Positions 10,770-23,698 are shown, counted from the stretch's first letter. The stretch: 64,000 bases of DNA from Kalmusia sp. IMI 367209 (GCA_027946365.1 JAPEUQ010000002.1:2170001-2234000); one strand, 5' to 3'. Notes: generated by a model not told the origin, from the letters alone. Translations and numbers: made by a program.

Positions 10770-13259
10770 TGTGGCCGGCCGAGGGGGGGTGGAATGCGGA
10801 CAGGCGAGCGCGCGCAACGGTGGGACGGCGGGAGGGCGGAGGCGCACACGCGACCGCGGGCTGCTGTCGTCAGGCGGCGGCTGCTGCGTGCGAGGGAGGG
10901 TGCAAGAGGACGAGAGCACGCCTTTGGGGAGTGGGATGGGAATTAATCGGGCAGTAAAAGAAGAGCAGCAGCGCGGAAGGCGGCGGAATATCAATGGGCG
11001 AGGCTTGTCAGGCGGCCGGGGGTCCGTCAAATTAGACTTCGCACAGGCCCCAGCAAACCCACCACGACCCAAGCACACACGAAGAGCGAGCGGCTAGCCA
11101 CAGCGCCCCAAATGCTCACTCACCACGACAGCGAGTCGGAGCTCACAGCGGCCATGGGGACGAATGCCCGCGCCGAAGCCTGAGGCACCTCCAACGCCTT
11201 TTACACATGCTGCTTCATGCCCGTCGTCGGTCAGATTCCGTCCCAAAACAGCAAGCCTGTCTGCTGGTCACACAGCATCACTTGTATCACTTGCATCGCT
11301 GCATCGCTGCATCGCCCACCTGCACCCCTCCCCCGTCTCGTCACCACCCCGATCTTTGCACCGTCGACTCCACACCAGCGCAGTCGTCCATCTCCCGACG
11401 ACGTTGGATGCATGCTTAGCTTAGCTGCAAATGACATCAGCACAGTACAAGTAGTAGCCTCTTGACCCACGGCAGTCAGCGAATCGAAGCGCCCCAGGTT
11501 CAGCCTCACCGCAGCACACCAGAGACCAACAAGCCATCCGCGTATTCCTCGTGGCGTCCACGTCTTGTCTCACCCTGCGCTGCTGTTCCCCAGCCTCAGC
11601 CACATGAAACATACGTACCCCGCCCACAACCGTCCACGCCGCTGCCAGACATTGTCTCTTGCCTGCACAAGTTCAAACGCGGTTCAAACAAATGCTGCTC
11701 TCTATGCTCCACCCTAGCCGTCCATCGCGCCGCCCATGGCACCACCCCTGCTGACGGCCCTACGCGCTCGGCACGGCTTCTCGCATCCTCCGACGGCCGC
11801 TATTCTCGTGATCTCGCTTTGCGCCTCTTGCAAATTCGCAATTTCCCACTCCCTTAACCGTCAGAATTTTGCGTGCCGGACGGTGCGCGGACGAACCCTG
11901 TGGCGCTACCCACGCTCCGATTGGCCACGCATCCTCCTTTTTTCCCATCGAAGAAAAAAAATAGTATTGAACAGTTCAGATTTTCGATCCTCCTCAACCC
12001 GTACAGCCGTATTCCCACCGTCCGGCTAAACAGCCGAGTACGAACATCCTCATCTCCCTTGGCTGTTCACAACCATCGATCAGCGCATCTGGAACCCAAC
12101 CCCTTCTCGTCCCCTCCCCTCTTCTTGCCCTCACAGCTTCCTCCCCTGCATCTCTCATGAGATTGTTTCTGTGTCTCCAGACATGTCCCAACCTCATCCC
12201 ACAAGGCCCACAAGCGCGTTTCACGAACCCGCGTCACGCCTCGCTTCCGCGTTTTCAGGGGTGATCCCATGCCAGCCAGCCAGCGTTTAATCACGCTCAG
12301 TACACCCCGAGCCCTGCGCTCAGCCCAGCAACCCAGTTTGTGCAAGACTCGGCTCGGGCGTCGGCGCGGCGATACAAAGCCGTTGCCGTGGTGTTCGGTT
12401 TTCGGGTTGCGAAGTTAGATTGCGATTGTTGGTTGCAACACTTGGGCTGAGAGGAGGCAGCCAGTGGCTCCAGATTGCCATGATCTGGGCGCGCTACGCG
12501 CTGGTCTAAGCGTGTTGCGATCGATCATCGGATATATATGTGCCTGTTGTGGAAGGCTCTCAAAGGCGCTGCGGAGTGACCAGTATTGAGTTCGTGTAGA
12601 TCAGAGGCAACAACTTCTTCAATGAGCGTCTTGCTATCGTGACTCTCCCACCTCTTATTAGGCCTCACCGAGAACAATGACACACGCTCGGTACCTACCT
12701 TTGACCCATACAATCTAGGCCAACACGCTGCAGAACTCAATAGAAAGCTACATTCAAAGGTAGTCAGTATGTTATGCTTTTCGTCAACGCATCATGGACC
12801 ACACAACTCGCGAGCAATCGAGACAAATCATGCATGAAGACGAAAATGGAAAATAGAGAATGCAAATCTGGATGACAGCAAGTCAGGTATCGAACATAAG
12901 GGTGGGTGGTCTTGCTTTAGGCACTGAACTACCAACAGCCATAAAACCTCGGATCCGAAAGAACTATATCCCCGTCTTGCGACACGACGTAACGGTAACG
13001 GTGTATCAAAAAAGCACTCCGAATAGGTAGACACTGGACCTGTAAGCTGCTTCTGATCAGTGTCGAAGGTCTCTTTTCCCAGAGCATTCGCTGCGCGTCG
13101 GTCAGAGGGTCAGACACCCCTAGCTTCCTGCAGTGTCTACACAATTCCACCTTCGTGTTGAAGGCCCCTGAGCTAAAACTCCACAAGATAGCTAAACACA
13201 CATAATCACTTTGACTACCTTGACTCGTCGCGCCCATGCTCCACATCCAACGACCCATC
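10770..13259. other. Long intergenic region, AUR1 upstream side
   Basis: 2.5 kb without a supportable gene. The 10.77-12.2 kb part is C/T-rich on the plus strand and GC-rich, likely promoter and leader of AUR1. The 12.4-13.2 kb part is the 3' flank of the NYN gene. The small ORFs on both strands have no splice or family support. Confidence 0.55.
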
Positions 13260-15163
13260 TTACGGTGTATCAATCAAGCTCTCTAGATAGTCATCCAGCT
13301 CTATGATCCTGAACCGATCACCCCACTTGGCACGAAATTTCTTGTTTCTATAGCCACTGCTCGTCTGCTGTCTCCAGCTGAGGAGCTCGACTGCCCACCC
13401 CTTCTTCAATGCGCGCTCAACGTTGGCTAGGAATCCGTCTGAAAATTCGGCTACGTTGCCGTCGCCCGTAGCGAGGACCATGGTGGTAGGAACGTCGGTG
13501 TCAATGATGCTCTGGCACATCTTCAGGTGAAGAATCTCGTCGACTCCTTGTTCCACCCATTTCGGGGCTGAAGGAGGAGTCGACGGCGTGATTGTGTGAC
13601 CCGTTTCTGAATCACTACCACTGCTGTTGCCAGAGCGTCGTTGAGTCGCCTTGTACCATCCCATCTTCTCTACGTCTTTGAAGAATTTCTTCCTCTCGCT
13701 GTCTTCGCGTCGAATGAACACTCTATGTATGGTTAGCGCTGTCCATTCAGATGGCAGTCCCAAACCAAAAGGCCTGTGACTGTGTTGTGTGTCCTGGGGT
13801 ATCCCAGTCCACGATCTGCCACTTACTGCTCTTTCACAAGGTTCTCATAACCGACAGCCTTAGAGGTTTCTACCAGTTTCGTCACGTGTGGAAGCGGCGC
13901 AGCTTCGCGATGAGAGCCGGCATATATGCGCTTAGCAACAGGCCGACGTCGCTCCATCAACAGGGCGAGGCTGTCAAAAGACATTTCAAACTGAGAGTAG
14001 CCAACCCGTCTAAGTATATCTTTAAAGCCAATCATAATATTTGACGCGTCAACGAAACAATGGATCCCTTGAGTCGTTGCGGTCTTCTCGTTGAACAACT
14101 GCATGGGCGCCACGAGCCATTTGACATCCGTGGGAAAGTTGGCTAGCAAGTGATTCATGAAGTGGAAGTGTCTCGCCGTCTGTGGTCGAAGGGTCAATTG
14201 CCCAAGGCCTCTGGCAGGCGTAATAGGGATCTGAACGACAGGAGTTACAAGAGGCCTTTGCCAGGCTATCGCCATAGGATGCTGAGGCGGCGGAGCGGGC
14301 TGTGAGGAGGCATATAGAGGCATTGTTCTGTAAGCGTGAGTAAAGGGTACTGCCTTCGCATCGTGTCTTCTCAGGTGAGTCACGGGCTGTACCGTGCGGG
14401 GAATAAGACCGCGACTGGAGATATCGGCATTATGGTTTGCTGAAGAGAAAGGATCGTGTTCAACGTGTCGACTCGGCGTGAAAGGTGGTGCAAGTGAGTT
14501 CAATTGCAGAGTGGAATCTTTAACAGGAACGATGACTGCTGGAACTGGTGAAACTTTATTGATTTTTGTCGCCTGCTGATGCTTTAGGGTATCAGATGGA
14601 AGCTCGAGCGGTAACGGAGTAGCTGGGCGAATCTTGAGGCCAACGTTGGATTGAGGACGGGGTTGAATCGCCTGCTGAATGTCGATGGTACTTATGTCCA
14701 GCGTTTCGGAGGTGTTTCGGGCGTTCCGTGCCTTTTGTGCAGCCTTCTTGCGAGCTTGTTTTTGTTGCTTGCTTGTCAGCTCAGCAAGCGAACTAGTCGG
14801 ATCTGGGCGCTCTTCAGAACTAGTTGACCCGGATTGCTTGCTCAGAACGCCATTGAGAGTTGACTCGCCACTACGCTCACTGGGAGGCCGATTATCCTGC
14901 TGCAAGCACGTGGCTTCGTCGAAGCTAATCAGACCCTCGAAGTCTACGGGACTAGGTGGAATTAGCGGCTCGGATATGCCCAACTCGTCAAACAACTTCG
15001 AGAAGTCGCCCAGACGAGGACTGCGCTTCCTCGTATCATCTTTCGGAGGGACGGTGGATTGCGATGTGGCAGTGAGTGTGGGCGACGCAACATGGAAATC
15101 TGACCCTATCAGATCAAGCACGGCATCAAAACCCCAGCCGGTATCTATGGGTTGCGACGGCAT
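13260..15163 (-). CDS. NYN-domain (PIN-like RNase fold) protein
   Basis: Two exons on the minus strand, 15163-13827 and 13722-13260 (104-nt intron), giving 599 aa. The first roughly 300 residues are low-complexity and Pro/Ser-rich, with a Lys/Arg/Ala-rich helical stretch near residues 135-150. The C-terminal part carries a NYN domain of the PIN-like nuclease superfamily: the acidic start CFVDASNIMIGF, then after the intron LATGDGN with a following FLANVERALKKGWAVELLSWR, the usual second acidic motif and beta-alpha unit. In this superfamily such proteins bind or cut RNA, but substrate and activity here are unknown. The join KEQVFIRRED keeps phase. A short ORF (15252-15335) lies just upstream on the same strand. 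Confidence is high for the fold and modest for catalysis. Confidence 0.85.
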
Positions 15164-15251
15164 TAGGTACTAGCGCAGAGCGTTGTCGGATTCGCAGGGA
15201 ATGTGTTCGTAGGTAGCGTTTGGAGGGTTAAAGCGTAAGAGAGGCTGCAGA

Positions 15252-15335
15252 TCACTGGTCAGAGGAGGCAGCGTTGAGTAGATCGGCAAACATACTGTAG
15301 ATCTCGTCGAACAACAACTTCAATTGCTCCGGCAT
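15252..15335 (-). other. Possible last exon of a very small gene, or an upstream ORF
   Basis: A 27-codon ORF beginning MPEQLKLLFDEIY has an amphipathic, protein-like composition. Just upstream on the same strand there is a canonical GTGAGT donor and CTACAG acceptor (about 15345-15405) that would join a mini-exon encoding IGL in frame, preceded by another CCTAG acceptor with a CTGAC branch-like site, and a pyrimidine-rich leader near 15480-15560. This could be a tiny membrane-protein gene with micro-exons or simply an uORF/leader of the NYN gene. I do not recognise the product. Confidence 0.25.
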
Positions 15336-15877
15336 GATCAATAGAAGCTGTAGGTAGTAGTGAGCACTCTCGGCACTACTCGTCCGGGGATGACTTCCAG
15401 ACTCACGAGTCCAATCTAGGTGTGACGTGTCGAGTCAGCATAGGAAAAAGTTGATAAAGTACTCGTGCTGCAATAAAGTCATATCATGGGAACGAAAGCT
15501 GCGAGAGGCTGGGGGAAGGTCGAAGGACTGAGGTATTGAGATATCGAGGTGGCGCGGGGCGCTGGCAACTGGCGGGTAGATCGATCTCAGCCTCGTGGTC
15601 TGTGCGGCGATGATTCACCACAAACGGTCACATGGCATCTGCAACCTGTGTCGATCACCCACACGTGTTGCCAGCAAGGTGACTTGCGTCCCTAGGCAAA
15701 AGCGAAACCACATTAAGGCCCGCTTCTAGACCTTCATGCGTCATGACAGGTTCCTAGTCCCGACCACCTAAATAAGACTCCGGAATGCACCCTTTAAGCC
15801 TCGGATAGCTGCCCCACTATGAACCACTAATCTGTTGCCTCTCACAGACTCTCCCTCCACCGAGTACGGCAAGACCC
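15336..15877. other. Intergenic, divergent promoter region
   Basis: Sits between the minus-strand NYN gene (or the tiny candidate gene) and the plus-strand mitochondrial carrier; probably shared regulatory DNA. No clear TATA box was recognised. Confidence 0.5.
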
Positions 15878-16908
15878 ATGTCTGCAGATTTCTGGGCCGG
15901 GTACCTTTCAGGTGCTGCAGGCATCCTCATAGGCAACCCATTGGACCTTGTGAAAACGCGACTTCAAGCCGGCAACGCAGGACCGAATGTTGAACCTACA
16001 GCCACGGCCACAGCTCCCGCTACCCCACGAAGCTTCAGACAGCACTTCGATCGTGCCGGAACATTAGTCAAGGGTGAGCAGCCACGTTTTAACACACACG
16101 TTACCTGAACCGAGTACTTGTACTGATCCTCGATATGTTAGCATAGGCACCACAGCACCCCTCCTTGGCTACGGCGCTCTAAATGCCATCCTCTTCGTGA
16201 CTTACAACCGGACTCTCACCGCTCTCCACGACTCACCCGAGCTCCCAACATCCTTTGCAAAAGTATGGCTTGCTGGTGCAACCGGTGGTCTTGCTTCCTT
16301 CGTCGTCAGCGCGCCCACAGAGCTCATAAAATGTCGCGCCCAAGTTTCGATAGATCATGCGACCAGCTCTTGGACTATAGCGAAGAACGTGTGGAGCCGT
16401 GAAGGAATACGTGGGCTGTATTATGGCGGAGGCATAACCAGTGTGCGGGATGCGGTGGGATATGGCTTTTAGTAAGTCGTATGGCAGGCCTACAGAGGAA
16501 GGTCGGTTAACCATGCATAGCTTTTGGTCCTACGAGTGGACCAAGCAAGCCATGAGCTCACCAGACGATACGGACAAGCAAACGGCCATGAAGGTGCTTC
16601 TTTGCGGTGGCCTGGCGGGTATAGTCACCTGGGCGTCCATCTTCCCGCTTGATGTTATCAAGACACGCGTCCAAACCCAAGCATCAAATACGCCATCACA
16701 TACTGAGGGTGAAAGGGAGGCGTTGCTATCTCGTCAATCGCACGGGAGAGAGCTGAGCACGTTTGAGGTGGCTCGAAAAGCCTACGAGGCGGAAGGGGCG
16801 AGGGTCTTCTTTCGTGGACTGGGGATATGTAGTATACGCGCCTTTGTTGTAAATGCGGTTCAGTGGGCTGTGTATGAATGGATGATGCGCCTTTTGCGGC
16901 AACCTTGA
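15878..16908 (+). CDS. Mitochondrial carrier family (SLC25) transporter
   Basis: Inner-membrane solute carrier. Exons are 15878-16073, 16147-16471 and 16521-16908 (introns 73 and 49 nt), giving 302 aa, the normal length for the family. It shows three tandem repeats, each with the PX[DE]XX[KR] signature: PLDLVKTRLQ, PTELIKCRAQ and PLDVIKTRVQ. The splice joins LVKGTTAPLLGYG and GYGFYFWSYEW are what the family predicts. The pattern with an Arg/amino-acid or acyl-carnitine type carrier is closest (ORT/CAC-like branch), but I cannot fix the substrate from sequence alone. The second repeat has Thr-Glu instead of Leu-Asp in the signature. Confidence 0.93.
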
Positions 16909-17301
16909 TATTCTCTCGTCTCGTTAGACGAGTGCATACATGTTCCCAAATGTCCAGATGCCGTCTCCGCAAACAAGCGAGATGGCATCCAAAGTGCGTA
17001 CGAAGAACCATATCGTCCCATCCATTCAGAATGCAGTCCTAAATCCACTAGTTCTCAATCTAAAGTACAGTATGAAAGTAGTATGAAAGTTTTTTCCCGC
17101 CTCGTCCCTGAAGATTATCCTCCGTGCCTAATCCATAGTCAAACTAGTAACTTCGAGGTTCCCTCTCGTAATCGTGCAGCGCATACAGAAGAGATGGCTC
17201 TGTGACAAGCTTTGGGCAAGCTGTGAACATAGAAGCCATGTTCGTTGTGACGGTAGACTGACCTCAAGCAAAAAGGAAGCCAGCACTCGAATCTAATGCC
17301 C
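16909..17301. other. Intergenic between convergent genes
   Basis: About 390 nt between the carrier stop and the RRM gene stop; 3' flanks only, nothing else seen. Confidence 0.5.
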
Positions 17302-19000
17302 TTACATGATTTGGTCCTGGGTCAGGCCTGCAGTGGCCTCGGTACCCTCCATGGCATCGCCGTTGCTCTGGTTGGAATAGCGGACATAAGTCAGACCCAG
17401 AGGTCTGCCACCATACTGATAACCAGTGAATTTCTCTGTTACGTGTAAGTGACTCGAGTATGATAGATCTTAGCGCACGACTTACGGATAGCAGTTTCTG
17501 CGTCGGCACCCTTTTCGAACTCGACGACGCCAGTACCGCGTGAACGTCCATTAGGTTCGTACTGAATCTCGGCACGCTTGACGGACCCAATGGTCGTGAA
17601 GAGCTCGACAAGGTCCTCATTGCTGGTTGACCAAGGCAAGTTGCGGACGTAAATGAGGTTGCTGGGCTCGCCTCCAGAGGTAGCATAATCGGTGAATGGG
17701 TTGGGAGGGTTCGAGGGACCATCCGCGGAGAAGCCTGGACCACCACCTCCTCCTCCACCATAGCCTCCGGCTCCTCCAGCGAACCCACCACGACCGCCTC
17801 CAAATCCACCTCCAAAACCACCTCGGCCGCCAAATCCGCGCCACGGCCACCACCAAAGCCGCCTCGACCTCCGAAACCGCCGCCAAAGCCACCACGGCCG
17901 CCGTAGCCACCAGCTGGGCCAGCGAAGCGATCCTCGCGAACTTCGAGATTGCGGCCTTGCCACTCATATCCATTGAACTGGGTAATTGCGTTTCGGGCGT
18001 CCTCGGGCGTATCGAAAGCGACGATGCCAGAGCCCTTGGGACGGCCATCTTGGGCCAGATGAACGTCGGCACGGATGACCGACCCCGTTACAGCAGCTTG
18101 GCGGAAAAGATCTTTCAGATCTTGCCAGCCCACGTTGTATGGCAGCTGCAGATTGGATTAACACAAACAGGCCTTTGGATACGTTTAGCCGAGGTACTCA
18201 CGTTTGCAACGTAAACCTGGCGACCACCACCACCACCCTGCTGTGGGGGATATGCGCCAGGTCCGGCATGCGCTCCGAACGGTGCTCCGCCAAACGTGCC
18301 GCCGCCGCCGCCGCCAAAATTTCCACGGGTGGTGCTGGGGTTGCTGAATCGAGGCTCGGCCTCACGGTCTTCGCGAACGTATACGAGTCGTCCCATCAAG
18401 TTTTGGTTGCTGAGCGTCGCCACGGCGTTCTGCGCCTGCTCCCGAGTTGCATATTCCACGATGCCACAGCCCTACACCCAAGCAAAAGCCAGTCAACCTC
18501 CATCCAGCGCACAAGCCAACCATCAGACCATTACCTTTGACATTCCGTTCGGCAGCAGAAGCACGTCTGCGAACAAGACCTCACCGGCTGGAGCGTGTTA
18601 GCGATGGTGCGTCCTACGAGCACGACGCAACCGTACCCTGTCTCATGAAGTCTTTCAGGTGATGCCACTTGACATCGTAGGAGAGATTGCCCACGTAGAC
18701 ACGGCGGTCCTGCTGGGACGACTCTCGGATGCTCTGCATCATCGTCTCTTTGCTGGCAGGGTCGACGGAGCGCGACTGGCCTCCGCGACTGGATCCGTAT
18801 GACTGGTAACCTCCCGAGCCCTGGCCACCGCCGATGGGGGAACGCGAGCGACGTTCGTTGCGGCGGTAGTCGTCGCGGCTGCGAGAGCGACTGCGCGGCG
18901 AGTACGAGCGACGAGAGCGACGAGGCGAGCGAGAGCGGCGCCGGGGTGAGCGATCGCGGCCGGAGTCGCGCTGGTCGTAGGTGTCAGTTTCGTACGACAT
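17302..19000 (-). CDS. Three-RRM SR/RGG RNA-binding protein (Gbp2/Hrb1-like), one frame break in assembly
   Basis: Likely a nuclear mRNA-export/quality adaptor by similarity of layout to yeast Gbp2/Hrb1. Exons on the minus strand are 19000-18637, 18587-18535, 18471-18202, 18145-17486 and 17435-17302. The order is an Arg/Ser-rich N-terminus with many RS dipeptides (residues about 15-65), RRM1 with RVYVGNL, a Gly-rich linker, RRM2 with QVYVANLPYNVGW, a long RGG/GGF repeat block, then RRM3 with LIYVRNLPWS and a short acidic tail. The coding length is 1481 nt, one short of a multiple of three. The reading frame slips inside the Gly repeat near 17838, where one G is missing from a GGC-type codon on the coding strand; inserting one base yields 493 aa. 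Because the gene is otherwise intact, a sequence error is the simplest reading. Confidence 0.88.
17737..17915 (-). repeat. Gly/Arg/Phe codon repeat (RGG box) inside the RRM gene
   Basis: Degenerate tandem GGN/CGN/TTT units encoding GGFGGRGGFGGG-type repeats. Repeats of this kind are prone to slippage and to misassembly, and the frame break of the host gene falls inside it. Confidence 0.8.
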
Positions 19001-19928
19001 GGTCGCGACGGGCGGAGGCGGGGACGGAATAGGAGGTGCGCGTGCGGAGAGGGGTGGGGAAAGCGAGGTGAGCGTGAGGGGATGACGCGACTTGATGGAA
19101 TGGGCGTTGCAGGCAGTCGGTTGATTGACGAGGCCGTGGACCGTTGGACCGTGGAGCTCGTCGTCGACAAGCGCCCGGCTAGGCCAAGCGCCGGAAGGCG
19201 GGTCACGTGAGCCATGGCCGCGAACGCTGCTGCCTACGAAGCACAACCGCGCCGCATCCAGCAGCAGCAGCGCAACGGCAGCCACGCCTCACGGGGAAGC
19301 ATGCCGAGGGCGAGCGAGCGGGCAAGCGACTCGGGAGGGAGTGAGGGAAGAGGGGAAGGAAGGGCTCGCACTCACCACAGAGGGACGGTAGGTGTCTGCT
19401 TCGGCGTCTTGATGCTGGTCAGCGCGCTGGACGGGACAAGTAAGGGTGGAGGGAGAGAAGGATGGTGAAAGTGAGGAGGAGAGAGGGGAAGCTGCAGACG
19501 GAGCCGGGGCGCCTACCCATTTCTTCGTTGAGCAACGACGACCGCGCGTGGAACAAGGGAGCGAGTCTCGCTGTGAGGTGTGCTTAGAGCCGGACCGAGC
19601 CAGCTGAACCCGATGCGTGCTGGGTGCAAGCGCTGCAGATTGCCTTTTTTTGCCTGCGCGCTGGTCTGGCACAAGCCTCGAGCTTCGATTGAATGCGCCT
19701 CGACGGATGCTGCGGCAGCTAGCCAATGCGAGAGGGTGCGAAGGCGACCCAGCAGCGCGGTCGTAGGGTTGCAGGGCGATCGGGCTCCGGCGCGGGTAGG
19801 CGTGTGGTGATACGGCGGGTCGAGGGAGCGGGCTGATGGCGTGGCTGCGAACTGCCTGTCTGTGGGAGCTGCTGGCGTTGGAAGCGTTTGAGCGTTGTGT
19901 GCACCTTTCACCGGACTGCCAGCTGGTG

Positions 19929-19959
19929 GCGGCAGCAGCAGCAGCAGCAGCAACAGCAG
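19929..19959. repeat. (CAG)n microsatellite
   Basis: Run of about eight GCA/CAG units with one CAA interruption. It lies in non-coding DNA upstream of the RRM gene. Confidence 0.85.
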
Positions 19960-20341
19960 TGAATTGCTGGCGAGCCTATTCCCCCGCGCCCGCCGTGTGG
20001 GCGGTCCCGTGCGCGGACCTTCCTTCCCCCTTCCCCTAGGGCTGCCCGCTCGCCCTACGACCAGACGTCGCCTCTTCACGTCGTCGACGCGAACCTCTGC
20101 ACGCACGCACACGCTGCCGGCCATCCACACGCCCTCGACAGAGCACACGCAATACACGCAATGCACTGGGCATCGCCTACGTGCTGGGTCCGACCCTGCG
20201 GGCCGCCTCCCCCCAGCAGCTCGACGCCCTGCCTGCCGCCCTCTGGTCTCAGTCTTAGGAAGACACGCCAGTCCCGGTGGCATGCCGCTTTGCTTCCCTG
20301 CCTCAGCCCACCTCTTCTTGTACATGCGTACATGAGCGCGC

Positions 20342-20354
20342 GCGTGTGTGTGTG
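20342..20354. repeat. (GT)n microsatellite
   Basis: Short alternating G/T run preceded by alternating GC. Confidence 0.7.
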
Positions 20355-20381
20355 AGCCTGGCCTCGCATGCATACCCCACC

Positions 20382-20428
20382 AGCCTGCTGCTGCCGCCGC
20401 CGCCGCCGCCGCCGCCGCTGCTGCTGCT
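20382..20428. repeat. (CTG)n(CCG)n(CTG)n compound microsatellite
   Basis: Three CTG-type units, about nine CCG units and then three or four CTG units: a symmetrical compound trinucleotide tract in non-coding DNA. Confidence 0.85.
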
Positions 20429-23400
20429 ATCGCAATTTCTCTCGCACGCTGCTTTGCGCCAGGCATTGGCTGTCGCTGTTATGACAGAATTTCCTTCTGC
20501 AGGCCCAGTCACCAATGGCAGCCGCTTCGAGACAGTCGACAGCCGGCAGCTTCAGCATGGCCCTGCGAGCTTTCCCAGCAGCTTGGAACCTTAATTGAAG
20601 GACTCCGAGCCGCTAACCACGACGACCAATCCGTCCTCCCAACACTATCACCAAAGCTGGCTGGCTGCCGTCTCTCTGCCGCCCAAGGCTCCTCCCCGCA
20701 TACAAAGGTCGAGAAAGCCCTCGGAGCGCCGAGTTTACACGGTGTCGACAGCCGGCGCTGCAGCTAGATATGCCCAGGCGGCCTGCTCTCGGGTCGCCGA
20801 AATCGGTGTACAATGCCATCGCCGATGCGAGACCCCGTCGAGATGTGGACATGCTCGGCTCCGCGAGCACCGTGTTTGCTGCCTACCCTGCCGTAAAACA
20901 GGACCTACTTGGCTCGCATGTTGGTGCTGGTCATCGTGGTGCACGCTTTGGAGCCAGTGCTGCGGCCTGAGATCGTGCCGCCTATTCGCAGCATCTGAGT
21001 GGGGGTGAGGTCGTCGCACGGCGTACAAATTTCTCTTCGCGAAAAGTAAGTCGTGTTGGACAACTTCGGCACTGACACCGAACGCTCATGCAACTTTGCC
21101 CAAGCGACTTGGCTTTGGCATCAAATTGACTCAAGTGGGTCCCGCGCACTAATCGGTGAATATACCTGCGCGGGCATTATCCAGCCAATTCGCCAGGTCC
21201 TTTGGGCGACCCAGCACGGCTTTTCAGCTTATACACACACGAGTTCCTTATTACCGCGCCTTGCATGCATGCACGGAAGGGTTCCATGGCCTTCTGCATA
21301 TCGTTCAAACCCCCGCCCGATTCTATAACGTACATCGAAACATTGATCCGCAATGCGATGCACCATGCGTCCATCAGAGGCTACCACTATGCTATTGCCC
21401 CCACCTATTAGCGAACACCTTGTTGTCAAGGCCGACTCGCATCCATTTAGCAATTCCATCTTCGATCGCACTGTCATTGCATATCCTGCTGACAGATCTA
21501 CAGGACAGTAAGCGCCGGTGCAAGCTCCCCTAGTCTACAGTCAGCTCTTACCGCATTCTCTTTGAAGGGGCTACACCGCTTCTTGCAGTCCGAGGTGCAA
21601 GTGCGGTCGACCGTAGTACATGTCAGAGTCCACAGGACTGCTGTACACAACCTTGTCACTCCTTCCCGAAGCTGTTTCCACTCCCTTTAAGCAATGCGGA
21701 GATGATAAGTAGTCATACCGATTAGTATCATTAATTGCCTTTGCAGCTGTTGAAGCAGGCGTATGCTCTTACTACTTACGCGCAATCTAATGATGTTTCA
21801 GTGCCATATCTGACCCCATCAACAAGACCTAGCCCGCGAAGTACTTTAGTTCGGTTGTGTGAGACCCTCACTTGTCCATGGCATCTTCTGTGTTCACCGA
21901 AACCCATCCACAATTAACATACTAACGGCGACGCCGATCCACCGCGAGCTTGCGAGAAAGGCAAGTTTCGCAGTCCACGTACTTGCAACCCCTTGCTATC
22001 GCGCTGTTGCTGCGAGGAAAATCAGCCACTTGCAAAACGAGCAGAAAGTGATAGGAGCCCTATTGTTAGATCATTCGCTAACCACGGTCCGTGCTGGAGA
22101 AGCTTCATTTCCCTACCAATCTCGGTGAGCAAGTCTCTCGCACTGGTAAAAGTGTGAGTGGCAAATGGTTTAAGCATATGTACCTTACCACAGAATGTTA
22201 CGACGAAGGCAGGTGTATTGATCGATTAAGCCTACGAATCAACTGCCACCTTGGTCCTGGGCGGATGTTTCGTTCGCATAGAACCATCGACCTCGATGGA
22301 CACTAATGACCTTTACCCATTGCGGTACCCCAAGCCTCTCCGGGATGCATTTGCTACTCTGATAGGCTAACCAATGTGGACATCATAGATATACTCGCTT
22401 GTCGTTCAACTTGTAATGGTATGTTGGGGACGTAGCACGGTTGCGTCTAGACGGTCTAGATGCCTTTCATAGTCGGAACTCGATGAGAAAACGAATGCTA
22501 ACGTCATGTGTGATACAGGTGAACGAAAACATCTTGCCTACATCGAAGTAATACTTCGCTCTCGTTAGTATCCATATGTCTGCTTCATCAGAGGTCTGTG
22601 AGAGACGAATAAGATTTGTGTCAACATACTAACAGTCCTACCTCGGAGTCTCAGTGACAACAACAGCATCCTTGCATGTCTTCCTCGACATGAGATTTAA
22701 CTGACAAATTATGGTCCCGTCGCAATGGGAATGAAGAAAGATTATCAATACATGTGTAAATCGTTGGAAACAGATGCGCTCCGTCATGCAGACAACTTTC
22801 GTCTCGTGGGTCAATCTCCAACGGGTCGGTGAGCATGTTCCACCGTAGTCGGGAGAACTTTGATCGCCGTTCCGACTAGTCCAATATACGAATACAAGCT
22901 AGATCGCTACTTTATGATCTATATGCGGTCTCAACACGCACGCACATGCACACCAGAACGTACGGAGCAACTCCTTTGCCGACCACTGGAGCTATTCTTG
23001 AGCCTTCACGAACGGATCATCAATTAATCAATACAGGTATGTACGTGGGATGTGTTCTGTAAGAGGAATGAGAGCCTCAGATTAGTATTCTAACTGCAGA
23101 TGGCACAGTTATAACCCAACACTGCGTCTCGTTCTAACCTTTTACGGTTGGCCTTGCGAAATACGTCAGTATAACTACTCGCGGACTTCTGCCTAGTATG
23201 TAAGTACAGTATTGTTTGAGGCAGAAGTTGACTGCGCGGCTCTTAATTCCGGCCCGAACCAATAGTAGGATGCGATCTGAAACATACTGAGCTGCCTTTT
23301 ACGTACATCAAGCACTCGCCTGTGCAATGAAGCTTTCAGCTGCAGCGCGTAGATGAAATCGCCTCTAATCCGGTACATTGGAAATATGCCTCCCAACATG

Positions 23401-23692
23401 TTCCGATGAGATCCGTCCTCCTTCTGTTGCTCTTTCGAGAAATGACGCGTCACGAGCAGGCACGCATCCATCGCGCTCAGATGCGTACCACCCTCAACAT
23501 AGACGGACTAAACTAAAGGAGGCACCGTACGAGAACTGCTTCCTACGCGGTGTAACCTAGCCGACGTGTCATGGGAAATGAGCGTGCTATGAGTGGTTGG
23601 GTCGTGTAGGAACCACCCGGTTAATAACTTCTTATGCAGGGTTTTGCAAGGATATGGACGTCGAGAACACTTCGCACGAATTAACGAGCATG

Positions 23693-23698
23693 TATAAA
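23693..23698 (+). promoter_or_regulatory. TATA-like box of the peroxygenase gene
   Basis: TATAAA 74 nt upstream of the predicted start codon, at a suitable distance for a short leader. Confidence 0.5.

Noticed and set aside
19513..20466. 317-codon minus-strand ORF with an Ala run
   Set aside because: Created by the trinucleotide repeat and GC-rich non-coding DNA; low complexity, no splice or family support.
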